A stretch of 64,000 nucleotides of DNA. Origin: Massariosphaeria phaeospora. Its lineage: Eukaryota > Ascomycota > Dothideomycetes > Pleosporales. The position numbers and the translations under genes are program-made. The stretch lies in the NCBI GenBank assembly GCA_011032825.1, contig JAADJZ010000033.1, forward strand, positions 62,001 to 126,000, given 5' to 3'. Shown here piece by piece: positions 34,056 to 45,109 of the stretch (position 1 is the first letter of the stretch; each line of letters starts with the position of its first letter). Below the pieces are notes generated by a model that saw nothing but the letters and a program-made list of their open reading frames with translations, ran no database searches and was not told the DNA's origin.

Positions 34056-36170
34056 TTATACCAGATCGACAATATCTCTTTCGCAATCCCCGAAGAACCG
34101 TATCAGCTCTTCAGGACGCACAAGATGTCCGCTGGCGTCCAAAGGCCCAAAAACAATGAAAACACCTAGCCGAGAAAATCTTCGCCTGGTACCGGTTCTT
34201 GATTCTTCCTCCAATATCAGACCACGCGCCAATCTAAGGCAAGTGCAGTTTAGAGGAGGATGGACTTCCAGCACGTACACCTGTTTCGATCCACCTACGT
34301 CTTTGAGTTCGGGACACAGTGCGTCTAGACAGACTACAGCCATTTGTTCACCATGTATGTCCGCTCGGAGTTGTATGCTTATGGCTCCCGAGCCCTTCCC
34401 GAGCGAGGCAGTATAACACCATGCGCTCTTCACTCGGCCCTTGACCGTCAATATGGCGTCCTTGACAGCTCCACATCGTGCACTGGGGGTTTGAAGTTCA
34501 TAGATATAATCGACAAGTTCAAAATCTTGCTTAGCGTTGCAGTTCCCGGTTTTATCGTAGTTGATTCTATAGTCAAGAGATGTCCACGACCAAGTGGGCT
34601 TCCTTTTTTTACTCAGCTCATCGAAGAGGAATTCTTCCTCGACAAAGAAGGATATTTCAGGCTCTTCCAAGGAGAAGCGCCAGAGATACCATAGTAGAGC
34701 CTCCGGAAGCCTGGATAGCCAGTGACCTGCAAGGTAAAGATCTTTTTCACCGCTACTCCTCAAGTCGTCCAATCTCTGCGCGACTCCTGAAATGGCGAGA
34801 ATACGGTCTTCGGGGAATTTCAATTTTAGTCCAGTATAATTACCTACGAGTTTTTCCCATGTTTCGTGCAGTTGTGATTCGTCCAGGGTGTTGTAGCCAA
34901 CTAGGGCATCGGAAATTGAGGGACGGCCCTTCTGGCCAGACAAGAGCCAGCCATCGCTGAAATTGCACCCCATGGAACAGAGGAAGTGGATCTGATGCCG
35001 ACGATACTCTAGGATCCGAGTCGAAAGGATTCTTTCCTGGAAACACCAGCCGCGGGTAGCGAGAGCGTCTGCAGGGTCATAATATGGGCGCGGGATTGCA
35101 TAAGCTTTGCTGGATTCCTCACCCCCGATGTGTCGAGTGTGTAGTTCGAAAATATCATGCAACTTGCGCTCTTGGAGGAACCCTTCCCGCACATTGGTAG
35201 GAAAGAAAGCAGCGATAGTGAGGACAGCGTGGCTGAAGATCGAAGACATCATCCCTATTTCCGTCGCCTTATCGTGGTCGTCATCTTGAATGATGCATAT
35301 ACTATCTACCCATAAATAATGATAGCCAATATTTATTGTGACTGTGATTGCATCTCGAATTGTCTTGGGCGTGCTAGCGACGTTAACACAACCATCTGTT
35401 TCTTGAAGACGACGCTGAGTAGTTTTGTGTTCTTGATCACCTCCCCAGCAATAAGACAGTGCTAAGTACGAGTAGTTTTCGTCATATTTTGTATGAACTA
35501 TCCGAGCGTCAATATCGCCATTATCGGCACTAATTCGCAAAAGGCGTGTCGGAACGAACTTTGGCAAGTTGGTGGGGTTTTGCTGATGATCATGTCGGCA
35601 ATTTGATATCCAAGAGCTGGCTAGTTCGTATGACTCCGGTGTATTAGGAGAAGCTTTGATAGGCCGTGTCGAGATGCCGCTCGATAAGCTGCTGTCTGTA
35701 CGTACATAAATAAGCGGGTGATTAAGGAAAATAATCCCAAACATCAAATTTCGCACTTCGACCAGTAATAGAATGGGAGCTAGGGACATACCTTCCGAGA
35801 CCGCCAGCTCAAGAGAAAGACCATCTCTTTCGTAATATGGTGCATTCTCGACGGTGTTCCAAAGTCCTATTTGCACCAACGCCACTCTTCTAGAGCCTAT
35901 GAAGCCCACTTTAGCACAGAATTTCAGATCTTGAGGTAGAACTTTGCGCGTTTCTTCGTCCAAAACTGCTACTGAACTATGTGGAACATCCAGTGACTGT
36001 TCATGTATTTCGGTAAATTCGGCCATAACCCATTTGAAGAATGTGCACCCTTCAGCTATGCCATGTGAAATATCGTTTAAGTCGATGTCGTCGATGTGCT
36101 GAAGTGACATAGAATCCGGAATGGTAATAGGCCCGATGCGTTCACAATGTCGACACGAATGGTGTTCCAT
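34056..36170 (-). CDS. HET-domain protein, probably with one in-frame intron
   Basis: The open frame is 704 codons. I favour a spliced model (36170-35792, 35695-34056; 672 aa) because 35696-35791 is a stop-free 96-nt segment with a consensus gtatgt donor and a gtacag acceptor; removing it joins AVSE to DSSLSSG in phase. The HET domain is in the middle: YLALSYCWGGDQE, TPKTIRDAITV, YHYLWVDSICIIQDDDHD, IGMMSSIFSHAVLTIAAF, and later ATRGWCFQERILSTRIL and HFLCSMGC, all typical. The N-terminus (MEHHSCRHCERI) has clustered Cys/His residues. The role is presumed to be in non-self recognition or an unknown process. A TATA-like tatatata lies about 75 bp upstream of the ATG. It is tail-to-tail with the HET gene ending at 33783. 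Confidence 0.9.
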   Translation of the reverse strand: MEHHSCRHCERIGPITIPDSMSLQHIDDIDLNDISHGIAEGCTFFKWVMAEFTEIHEQSLDVPHSSVAVLDEETRKVLPQDLKFCAKVGFIGSRRVALVQIGLWNTVENAPYYERDGLSLELAVSEGMSLAPILLLVEVRNLMFGIIFLNHPLIYVRTDSSLSSGISTRPIKASPNTPESYELASSWISNCRHDHQQNPTNLPKFVPTRLLRISADNGDIDARIVHTKYDENYSYLALSYCWGGDQEHKTTQRRLQETDGCVNVASTPKTIRDAITVTINIGYHYLWVDSICIIQDDDHDKATEIGMMSSIFSHAVLTIAAFFPTNVREGFLQERKLHDIFELHTRHIGGEESSKAYAIPRPYYDPADALATRGWCFQERILSTRILEYRRHQIHFLCSMGCNFSDGWLLSGQKGRPSISDALVGYNTLDESQLHETWEKLVGNYTGLKLKFPEDRILAISGVAQRLDDLRSSGEKDLYLAGHWLSRLPEALLWYLWRFSLEEPEISFFVEEEFLFDELSKKRKPTWSWTSLDYRINYDKTGNCNAKQDFELVDYIYELQTPSARCGAVKDAILTVKGRVKSAWCYTASLGKGSGAISIQLRADIHGEQMAVVCLDALCPELKDVGGSKQVYVLEVHPPLNCTCLRLARGLILEEESRTGTRRRFSRLGVFIVFGPLDASGHLVRPEELIRFFGDCERDIVDLV

Positions 36171-36566
36171 GGTGCTCTCCTAGCTCTTAGAATTCACGAG
36201 CAGAGAGACGACTCCTCGTTAAAACGCCGCCTAAGGCTGACAACGATATATATCAATACGTTCCCGTTAATTCGACGGTGAGGCGTGGCATGTACCACAT
36301 ATGACGTATAATGAATGAGGGAGATTGGAACAGGAAGACGCAGAGTGAAAAAGTGAGGATAAAAGTAAGGAAGCCGATTATGAGGGCAGGGGCAGGCAAC
36401 AGCTTCGACCCCGCTGACATGCAAGCTTATGTAACATCCCCGTAACAAGGCAAGACCGAACCACAGCCGAGAAACCACTACTTGACGCAATGGCAATAAA
36501 ACCCGTACTGTGGCCTTTCATACGATCTCCTACTTAGCGTCGACATACACAGCCCACCCGGGTACC
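36171..36566. other. Intergenic spacer, no gene seen
   Basis: 5' flank of the second HET gene, including a TATA-like element near 36246-36253, and 3' flank of the decarboxylase gene. Confidence 0.5.
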
Positions 36567-38196
36567 TTATGCCTTCCTTTTACCTAGCACCTCCTCACTA
36601 AACTCCACCAACACATCAAACATGCTTTTCAGATACTTCTCCTCGGCAGTCGGTGTGGCGCTCACAACGCGAATGATGTAGACTCCACCCACCACCGTAC
36701 TCGTCAGGAAGAACTCTCCCTGACTATTCACTTTCTCATACACCTGTTTTGTGACCTGGGTCGCATCCTCACGGAACTGCGCCTCGGCACTATTGGTGAA
36801 GTCGTTAAGATACGCCTCATGCGCCGGATTGGGTTTGTTTGCCGGCGAAGAGGACAGCGTTGAGGCAGATGCGGATAGAGCATTGACGTGGAAAGTCGTC
36901 AAGCCAAACGCCGGCGCGGTGACGACGGTGAAGAGATCCGCACGCGACGTTAGCAGCGTGTGGAAGTACTCGCCGAGCTTGATGTGGCCGCGGATGAAGT
37001 CACGCAGGCCCTTCACCCCGTACGTCCTCAGCACGAACCAGACCTTCAAGCTCCGGAAGCGGCGGCCAAGCGGGATCTGCCAGTCGCGGTAGTCAATCAC
37101 CATGCCGGACTCTGAGAATTCGTTGCGCAGAAAGGACGGCGTGATCGAGTATGTGTCGATGAGGTCTTTGCGCTTCTTGATGAAGAAGGCGGAGCAATCG
37201 AAGTTGACCAGGAGCCATTTGTGCATGTTGAAATTGAACGAGTCGAAGGCGGCGAGAGGGGGGCACAGGTGCTGGTATTCAGGGCAGATGAGGGCGGAGC
37301 CAGCATATGCCGCGTCTACGTGGATCCAAATGTCGGGATACTCTTTCGCTAGTTCGGCGATGCCGGCAAGGTCGTCGACGGCGCATGTCGCAGTCGAACC
37401 GAGTGTTGCTGTGAAGTAGTACGGCTCGATGCCTTTGACTTTACACTCTTCAATCGTTTGCCGTAATGCCGCTGTAGTGACACTGAAATTATGCTCCTTT
37501 GGGGCAGGGACAGTTCGGAACCGGGTGCCAGCGATAACAGCGGCCTTTTGAGTGCTTGAATGTACATGTTCGGAGGCGAGTGCAACCAGTTTACCTCTCA
37601 TTTCAGCGGCTTTGTCCATCCTCTCCTCTCCTTCTGGCACGTCTTTCAATCTCCGCCGAATAATCCTCTCGCGGGCGGCAACAAGAGATGTAAGCACAAC
37701 CTCACTGGCCGTCCCCTGGATAATACCTCCTCCCTCGCCATGGCTCAGATAGCAGTCTGGCAGGTTCAGTAGCTTGGCCACCCAATCCATAACTATCGTC
37801 TCCAATTCCGTGACGACAGGGGAGCAGATCCAATTGAATGCAGCGGCATTGAACGATGCCGAATACATCTCACCAAGCATGGCTGGGAAAGAAGAGTTGC
37901 AGGGGTAAAAAGCCATGAACTTTGGAGACTGCCAGTGGGTGAGGCCGGGCACAATCACGCGCTCGATGTCTGACTGGATTTTGCTCCATTCTTCACCCTC
38001 CTCTGGCACACTGTCGGGGAGCTGCGGGCGCAAGTAACCGGGAACGATGGAGGGCAAAACAGGTCGTTCCGCCAGAGTGTCATAGTACTGAGCAACTAGG
38101 CAATTTGTCAGTTTATGGTATAGTGAGTAGGTACTAGGATCTTGTACTATCTTCAATTGCGGCGTGACCGGCTTCGCGAAACTGTGACGAGTCCAT
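36567..38196 (-). CDS. PLP-dependent aromatic-L-amino-acid (group II) decarboxylase
   Basis: Model: 38196-38148 and 38095-36567 with a 52-nt intron, giving 525 aa. The short first exon supplies MDSSQFREAGHAAIED, the standard start of this family, which joins to IAQYYDTLAERPVLPSI. Group II decarboxylases act on Tyr, Trp, Dopa or related amino acids, giving amines and CO2. Catalytic landmarks are present: the PLP lysine in FNFNMHKWLLVNFD (about K309), the aspartate binding the pyridine nitrogen in WIHVDAAYAGSALI (about D277), and a ring-stacking histidine in ASEHVHSSTQKA (about H195). GEGGGIIQGTASE matches the conserved GxxxGGxxxxGTASE region. The substrate cannot be told from sequence alone. 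No signal peptide is seen, so it is cytosolic. Confidence 0.93.
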
Positions 38197-38651
38197 TGTG
38201 CGGGGTAGGAGCTCTATGCGAAGATGGGCCAAGTGAGGAAGCGGATAGATGTACGCCCACCGACCGGGCGAAAATAACTGTCACCGCTTAGTCGCGCCCT
38301 TCGTCTGTAATTTATATATGCCTTTGACGGCCGAGGTCGCTTTGGGAGATACCACCGGTATGTAGTAAGGTATCCACAATTCCCCGCTACTCTCAAGACG
38401 GCCTAGGTCAAGTCGTTGCGCTTGTGGTTATCGATGCGACAGTGCACAGGGCGCGCGTTAGCTCTCACACATGGAACGGGTTCAAACATCCTTCTGCATT
38501 GCTTCCATAGTGGCGGTGGGAGGGTGCCTAGAACTGGTGAACGGGTATCAATGAATTGTTCAGAATTAGCACACTGGATGGGCCACACCACACCCCTTAA
38601 ATCCAAACCGTGATAACCCCGAATAATGAGTTGTGACTAGCATGATCGCCA
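38197..38651. other. Intergenic region, no gene seen
   Basis: 5' flank of the decarboxylase gene and 3' flank of BRE2. Confidence 0.5.
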
Positions 38652-40430
38652 TCAGTACCTCTTCCCCACCTCAACACCCACGTTCTCGTCCGGATTTGCA
38701 AAGCCCCTAGCTTTGGGAGTCGACTTGCCCGCAACATCTTGCGGCGTCTCGCCCTTGTACTCCCAGCCACCATCTTGTGAGAAGAAGTCCACCTCATCGA
38801 TGAGGTCCCACACTACATCTTCCGCTATTTGCTCTTTGTACCTGTCCGCTATCGCGCGCAGTTTCCGGCCTTCTGGGATTGTCTTCTCGGCGGTGTCGTT
38901 TCCAAACATCTCTGTGTCTTTCTCACGCTGCTTCTGAACTTCCTCTGGAGGACACCAAAAGTCCGGACCGAAATTGACTTGTGCAACTCCGCCGTTGAAG
39001 AGGGCGATGGCGGGAAAGTAGCCGGCCATGCCGTCATCGAAGCCTGCCCTAGCACCCGCTTTGATGGCCTCGGCAGATGGTATACTAGCAGGAGGTAGGA
39101 AGGCTAGGATATTTTCGAAAGCAATGCCGACTTCCTTGCCGTTTTTGTACACTTTGATATGTGAATGCGGGAGCGAGCGCACGCTGACATCTTCGTGATT
39201 GGGAGACGGGTGGATCTTGGGAACAGGGCCGCGGTCGTGGTACGCTTCGACGGCTTTGGTGGTTTGGTAGTCGAGCTGCTCAAAGTAAAAGTTGCCCTTG
39301 TACGGGACGGGAATCCGGTCGCGGATGATGTCCAGGGGTTTGTCGAGGTTCAAGGGGTCTCGGGAGGGTGGCGCCACATCGAATCCGTCGCCTACATCAA
39401 CAGCAGAGTGATAGGTGCCCTCAACGACCTTGCGGTGTAGAGATAGGGAAGGTAACTGTATCTCGAGGCCAATTACATCGCCTTCGTTGATGTGCTGGTC
39501 GGTCACGTACTCAACCGGCGCCGGCTTGCCGTGGGGTGGTCTGGCCTTCATGTGCTTGGTCTTGGCTCCCTTGGGCAAAGGCCTGTATATTTTGGACGCT
39601 CGTGAGCGATGCTGGGCCTCGAAGCGGGCGTCGGTAATGGCGTAGCTGTACCCGTCGAAGCCCACAGGCGCATCCAGCGGCGCTTCTCGTCTGGCCCAGC
39701 CCATGCGGATATGCGGCCCAGGAACCGTGTCGCCAGTCTTGGGGTCAACGGGATCCTTGGGGCCGTCGGCAGGTATGCCTCGCAGCACCTTCACCTCGTA
39801 GTACACCCTGCCCTCTCTAGCAACCACATTGCCCCGGCCCATCCGCCAGCCCTTCTCCTGCGAGACAATGGACGCGCTGTCGTCGAAGTGAAACCACCTG
39901 TCGCAGTCTTCATGGCTCATTCGCGGCCCATACGGCTTGGAGTCGCTCTGGCGGTAGAACTGTTTGTGCCTGAACAGCGGGTCGGCCACACAGTGCGTGT
40001 ACCTGTAGCCCTTCTTGTTCCACGCGTGGTCCTGCGCCTTTCGCAGCTCGGTGCGCCCATCTGGTGCGTACAGCGGGTGCGGCTCGCGCGACAGGAAGAT
40101 GGCGTCCCGCGGGGGGTCGTAGTCGGAGTGCTTGGGCTCGGGGATCGAGTACCGCATGGGCGAGTCGGCGCTCACCGTCTCCTTCTTCGACTTCTGGCTG
40201 GGGGTGCTAGCACGCGTGTTGGACGACGTTGCCTCGCGCTTCTTAAGCGTCTCCCGCTTCTCTCTCTGCTCGCGCGGCGGCGCCCGAGGGCGGGAGCGCG
40301 TGGCAGCATCGGGATTGGGGTTGAGCGGCGAGGACACGGCGGGCGCATGGTCTTCGTCCAATGGCCGCCGCATCGCGGGCGCCGTGGTTCCGGGGGTGTT
40401 GGAGCGAGACTGCGTCTGTGGTTCAGCCAT
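38652..40430 (-). CDS. BRE2: COMPASS subunit Bre2/Ash2-like, SPRY-domain protein
   Basis: Single-exon gene of 592 aa. Bre2 (Ash2L ortholog) is a core subunit of the Set1/COMPASS histone H3K4 methyltransferase in the nucleus. A basic, disordered N-terminus of about 150 residues is followed by the split SPRY domain: RWFHFDDSASIVSQEKGWRM, GRVYYEVKVLRG, HIRMGWARREAPLDAPVGFD, GYSYAITDARFE, and then INEGDVIGLEIQLPSLSL after an insertion. Later SPRY strands include IKVYKNGKEVGIAFENILAF and YFPAIALFNGGVAQVNFGPDF. The C-terminus contains IAEDVVWDLIDEVDFFSQ, matching the Dpy30-binding helix position of the family. It is divergent from ENP1 with 271 bp between the starts. Confidence 0.94.
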   Translation of the reverse strand: MAEPQTQSRSNTPGTTAPAMRRPLDEDHAPAVSSPLNPNPDAATRSRPRAPPREQREKRETLKKREATSSNTRASTPSQKSKKETVSADSPMRYSIPEPKHSDYDPPRDAIFLSREPHPLYAPDGRTELRKAQDHAWNKKGYRYTHCVADPLFRHKQFYRQSDSKPYGPRMSHEDCDRWFHFDDSASIVSQEKGWRMGRGNVVAREGRVYYEVKVLRGIPADGPKDPVDPKTGDTVPGPHIRMGWARREAPLDAPVGFDGYSYAITDARFEAQHRSRASKIYRPLPKGAKTKHMKARPPHGKPAPVEYVTDQHINEGDVIGLEIQLPSLSLHRKVVEGTYHSAVDVGDGFDVAPPSRDPLNLDKPLDIIRDRIPVPYKGNFYFEQLDYQTTKAVEAYHDRGPVPKIHPSPNHEDVSVRSLPHSHIKVYKNGKEVGIAFENILAFLPPASIPSAEAIKAGARAGFDDGMAGYFPAIALFNGGVAQVNFGPDFWCPPEEVQKQREKDTEMFGNDTAEKTIPEGRKLRAIADRYKEQIAEDVVWDLIDEVDFFSQDGGWEYKGETPQDVAGKSTPKARGFANPDENVGVEVGKRY

Positions 40431-40701
40431 GGCGGCGGTGAGGCTGGTTGTGGTGGGAAACAGCTGTCGGACGCGCCTACTGAAGCCAGCGTGAGGCGCG
40501 CCCGCCGATCAGGAAGTCGCCCGCACGGCTCGGCCAGTGGAGCGTGCAGAAAAAGTTCGGCCCACCACGACTTTACCTTTTTGTCCCGCCAAACCCCACC
40601 ACCGCTCGCCCGACTTCGAGACTCCCGCCAAGTCACATCGGCCACCCTTCGCTCGGCCGCCTTGACCTCTTCTACAGCAGAGCCTCGCCGATCTGCCAGC
40701 T
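40431..40701. promoter_or_regulatory. Shared bidirectional promoter region of BRE2 and ENP1
   Basis: Only 271 bp separate the divergent start codons. The interval is GC-rich with no clear TATA box, consistent with two housekeeping genes. Confidence 0.55.
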
Positions 40702-42199
40702 ATGCCAAAAACACCAAAATCCCCCGCTCACGAGCCCCCGCGCCACAACCCCCTCGTCGACGACTACGTCGGCTCGTCGTTCAAGCAGAAGCGCGCGAAA
40801 AAGAGGTCGCGGGATGAGAAGGAGGGCGAAGACTTTGTGGATAGCAAGAGCTCGAAACGGATATTAGAGCTCGGCCGGGAGCTCGCTGAGGAGGACGAGC
40901 AACGGACACAGCGCCCCCCCGCTACCAACTCAGCATTCGACTTTGACGCGGCGCGAATCGGCGAGGACGACGGCACAGACGAGACAGGGGCACAGTACGA
41001 TGACGATGAGGCATGGGGAGACGAAGAGGATGAGGTAGAGGAAGTGGAGATCGACCCCAATGATCTAGCTACCTTCAACAAATTCATCCCCACCGACGAC
41101 AACCCGATAGTCTGGCCAGGCGAGGAAGCACAACCCTCGGGTCCGGGCACCGATCTCGCAGCCCTTATTCTCGAGAAGATTGCAGCCCACGAAACCCGCA
41201 AGCCGGCGCAAGCAGACATGCCAGACGCCGGAGACGTAGACGGGGGGGTTGAACTTCCCACCAAAGTTATCGAAGTGTACAGCCAGATAGGGCTCTTGCT
41301 GTCTCGCTACAAGAGTGGAAAGATACCCAAAGCCGTAAAGATACTCCCTACAATCCCCGCATGGGAAACACTGATCGACATAACACGGCCCGAAAACTGG
41401 ACACCCAACGCCGTTTTTGGCCTGACCCGCATATTCATCTCCTCCAAACCCTACACGGCCCAACGGTTTCTGAACCTAGTGCTGCTTCCTTCCGTCCAGG
41501 AGAACATACGCGAGACGACAAAACTGAACATCCACTTATACAACGCGCTGAAGAAGGCGTTGTACAAGCCCAGCGCCTTCTTCAAGGGCGTCATATTCCC
41601 CATGCTAGCAGACGGCACATGCACCCAGCGCGAAGCACACATCGTAGCAAGCGTAGTCGCCAAAGTCAGCGTGCCCGTCCTCCACTCCGCAGCGGCCCTG
41701 CACCGATTGTGCGAGCTCGCGGCCGAGCAAATGTCGAGCGATCCAGACGCCGCCGGTCCGGTCAACATCTTCATCCACACGCTCTTGTGCAAGAAGTACG
41801 CTTTGCCGTACAAGGTATGTCGTGTCTGCACGCAGTTGTGAAAATCTCAGCGACTAAAACACACAGGTCATCGACGCGCTCGTCTTCCACTTCCTCCGCT
41901 TCCGCGCCGTCATCAACAACGCCGACGCCATGGACACCGGGTCCGTCGCGGGTGATCTAGGCGGCACTGGCAAGCTGCCCGTGATCTGGCACCAGTGCCT
42001 GCTCGCGTTCGCACAGCGCTACCGCAACGACATCACCGAGGACCAGAGGGAGGCCATGTTAGACTTACTACTAACGAGGGGGCACAAGAACATCAGTGCC
42101 GAAGTGCGGAGAGAACTGCTCGAGGGCAGGGGTCGAGGCGTTGTTGTTGAGCTGTCGCCGGTGGGTATGGATGGCGACGATACGATGGTTATGGGTTGA
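40702..42199 (+). CDS. ENP1: Bystin / Enp1, 40S ribosomal subunit biogenesis factor
   Basis: Model: 40702-41814 and 41867-42199 with one 52-nt intron (donor gtatgt, acceptor acacag), giving 481 aa. Enp1 binds pre-40S particles and is needed for 18S rRNA processing and nuclear export. The N-terminus is basic then strongly acidic (DDDEAWGDEEDEVEEVEID), as in other bystins. The bystin domain fills the C-terminal two thirds: EVYSQIGLLLSRYKSGKIPK, KILPTIPAWETLIDITRPEN, AQRFLNLVLLPSVQENI, YNALKKALYKPSAFFKGVIF, GTCTQREAHIVASVVAKVSV and, across the splice site, KKYALPYK|VIDALVFHFLRF. It ends with LPVIWHQCLLAFAQRYRNDI and RRELLEGRGRG. Confidence 0.96.
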
Positions 42200-42816
42200 A
42201 GATTTGAGTTAGACATGAATGAAAACTTATGGCGCAGATGCTGCGGCCGACACACATACCCTTTTACGATGGCTAAACTCTGTTGGGAACCAACAGACTC
42301 TAACAATTTCATATCCCAGTGTGCCGGACTAATCCACTGCATGAGACATGCGCGATCACTAAACACCCCATCCCAAAACAGCCTGGCCGCACTGCACCGC
42401 ACCGCACCGCAGTTCCACTACCGAGGCGTGATGAAAATGTGCGGTGCGCAGTCTCACTACCAATTACTGATCGAGAGGCGGACTTGCTTTGCTTTGTACT
42501 AAACAGCAACCTCCATGCCGAGTTACCTACTAAATGCCGTGGTCTTGGGGTGTGCGGCCAAGCCATAAGCCAGGTAAGTCGAGCGGTCACTGGATGTGGT
42601 CGGTCGATGTGGTGATTAGAATTGGGGGAGGAAGGAGGAAGGAGGAAGGGAGTCAGGGTATAAAAGGGGAGCAAGTGTCGGTGTTGGGGTCGATGTAGTG
42701 TACAACACTATCTATCTACATCAAATTCTCCGAGGACCTTTGGGTTGAGAGCAGTCTGTATCCTATACTTAAGACGAAAGCAGTGCGGAACAAGGAAGCT
42801 CGTCGCTTGCTTCACC
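42200..42816. other. Intergenic region with short tandem repeats
   Basis: Contains a gcacc repeat near 42394-42411 and a ggaggaa repeat near 42627-42649. No gene seen. The latter part should be the promoter and leader of the NmrA-like gene. Confidence 0.5.
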
Positions 42817-43906
42817 ATGGGCCAGCAAACCGTTCTAGTGGTCGGCGGCGCCGGCGCCCAAGGCATCCCTATCGTTCAAGGTAAAGTAGAAAACTGCTCT
42901 GTTCCACCACCCAGACAGACACTGACAACACCACCACCTCGCAGCCCTATCGCAGGACCCCAACTATGCCGTCCGCGTCCTAACCCGCAACCCGGCCTCC
43001 CCAACCGCGCTATCCCTCCTCACGCTCCCCAACGTCAGCATCGCCCCAGGCGACGCCTCCAACGAAGCCGACCTGCGCTCCGCCTTCCAGGACGTCGACC
43101 TCGCCTTCGTGAACACGAACTCGTTCGCGCTCGGCATCCGCGCCGAAGTCTACTGGGGCATGCGCATCTTCGAGATCGCCGTGCAAAGCGGCGTGAAGCA
43201 CTATATCTGGTCGGCGCTCGAGGACGCGCTCGCGCTGGCGGGCTACGACGAGGCGTGCCGCGTGGGCCACTACGAGGGCAAGAGCCGCGTGACAGGGTGG
43301 ATGCAGAGTAAAAGCCAGACGCCGATGCGGTGGAGCGTTGTGACGACGGGGCCGTACGTCGAGATGCTGCATGAGACGCTGCGGCCGACGCGGCAGGAGG
43401 ACGGAGTGTGGGCGTTCCGGTATCCGCTGCAGGAGGGCGCGGTGCCGTTTGTGCATCTGGAAGATGTGGCTAGGGGCGTCAAGTGGGTGTTTGAGCACCC
43501 GGACGAGTCTGCCGGTCTGGATTTGAAGTTGGCGGTTGAGCATGCGTCTGGCGAGATGCTGGCCTCTGCTTTCACGGCCGTGACCGGGCAGCCCGCGCGC
43601 TATGAGGACATATCCAAGGAGCAGTGGCTTGCCGAGAGGATGTCGGGACCACCGGGGTATAGGTTGGGCAGCCAGTATGAGGGTAATAGGGATGACGATC
43701 CCACGCTGTTGACGGTCGAGCAGAATTTCGGGAATTGGTGGAATTTGTACCGAAGGTCTGCTGGGAACAAGGGGTTGTTGAAGGCGGATTATGCGGTTTT
43801 GGATCGGGTGATGCCGGGGAGAGTGCGGAGCGTGAGGGAGTGGATGGAGAAGGTGGGGTTTACCGGGGAGAGGAGGAATGTGATTGTGCATTATTCGGGG
43901 CAGTGA
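42817..43906 (+). CDS. NmrA-like NAD(P)-binding Rossmann protein
   Basis: Model: 42817-42880 and 42945-43906 with a 64-nt intron, giving 341 aa. The glycine motif of the NmrA group, GxxGxxG, is at residues 10-16 (VVGGAGAQGIPIV). After splicing, ALSQDPNYAVRVLTRNP follows, where Arg of the TRNP turn usually contacts the NADP phosphate. Later sequence fits the NmrA/HSCARG pattern: DVDLAFVNTNSF, GVKHYIWSALEDA, VVTTGPYVEML and VHLEDVARGVKWVFEHP. These proteins serve as redox sensors binding transcription factors or as atypical reductases; I cannot tell which. The catalytic YxxxK of classical dehydrogenases is not evident at the usual place. Confidence 0.9.
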
Positions 43907-45109
43907 GAGTGCAGAGTAGAGTAGAGCGTTTGCGTCACTTGACGGGAGAGTAAGGACAGACTGGGAAGTAGAAAAAATATACTTGGCCTTTTGCATTAAA
44001 TCACGAACTTTGGCTCCTCTACTGCGAGAACTTTCGGTACAGTAAAGACATGTTAGCGTTGGGTATGAAGAAATCGACTCGATGCCGAATACCACCTACA
44101 TTGCCTTCGTAGCAAATCCTGCTCCGACCTAAGGTGATGGTGGAGGAGTCGTTAGACAGGTGATCGAAGCCCTGCCAGGCTTGCCCATCTTCTTATGTAA
44201 CCGTACTATACATACTCCGTATCTGCTCAAGATAACTTAAGGACTTGTTCAGACTCGTTCTGTTGAGTTGTAGAGTTGCTCATTGGGCCGTCGGCGCCGC
44301 TACCTACCTTGGTAGACCGAGATAGCAATCTGGATCTATCTAAACTCTACAGTACAGATAGCACATAATTAATCCAACTCCAAGCCGTAACCAACCCAGC
44401 GTGCCTCTGTAACTCTGACAACTGACAATGTGACCACTGGAGTCTGGAGGGAGACGTGTTATGTGGAAATAATCGAAAAGGGGTTCGCTTTGGAAGGGCT
44501 CTTTTTGCGTGGTCGATAATGAAACATGGTGTCCGGCGGGAAGCCATGGCACCATTCACCAGCTGTGGCACTCCCTCGTGGGCGCCCGGGCCGAGTCATT
44601 TCCGCGGACTGGATCCATCGAAGAGCGGGGGCCAGGTGAGATGGGAGATGAGAGCAATTGCAGAGTCAGCGAAGGGCAGAAGACGACGGCGGTCCGCGGC
44701 GCTGGATAGCACATTTGATGCTCTGGTCGCGTGGGAGGCGGTCCGATGGGCGGTGGAAAGCTGCAGGAGAGAAAAATGGCGCGTGGGATCGGGCTGGCCA
44801 AGCGTGCATGTTCTGGTGCAAAAACTTCGGCGGCGAACTTTGGCGTTTGGTCAGCGCGCTCGGACGACACGCTAAGGGCAAAAAGGCTTATCGGCGGGCC
44901 CAGCAGAAGCAAGCGCAACAGACACCCCTGCCCCCTAGCCTTTGCAGACGACTTCCGTCATCGCACGAAAAAGTCAAAGGCGCTCGTCTTCAACGACCTG
45001 ACCTCCTCCACCATCGCCCAGTCCTGCACCGGCCGCTTCCCTTCTCTCAACCCTTCTCTCCCTTTCCGGCTCCAATTCGCCGTGCCGACCCTCGCTCCCG
45101 TCCGACCCA
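43907..45109. other. Intergenic region, no gene seen
   Basis: 1.2 kb. It carries one copy of tactccgta (44213-44221). The pyrimidine-rich DNA just before 45110 is probably the leader of the NADH dehydrogenase gene. Small open frames are unconvincing. Confidence 0.5.

Noticed and set aside
15697..43906. A secondary-metabolite cluster made of the PaxB-like gene, decarboxylase and NmrA-like gene
   Set aside because: They are separated by TDP1, FMP27, BRE2 and ENP1 over 28 kb, and no synthase, terpene synthase or prenyltransferase is present.
43010..44095. 361-codon open frame antisense to the NmrA-like gene
   Set aside because: It mirrors GC-rich third positions of the real gene, is His/Pro/Arg-rich low complexity, and has no domain. 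The plus-strand gene has a clean Rossmann fold.
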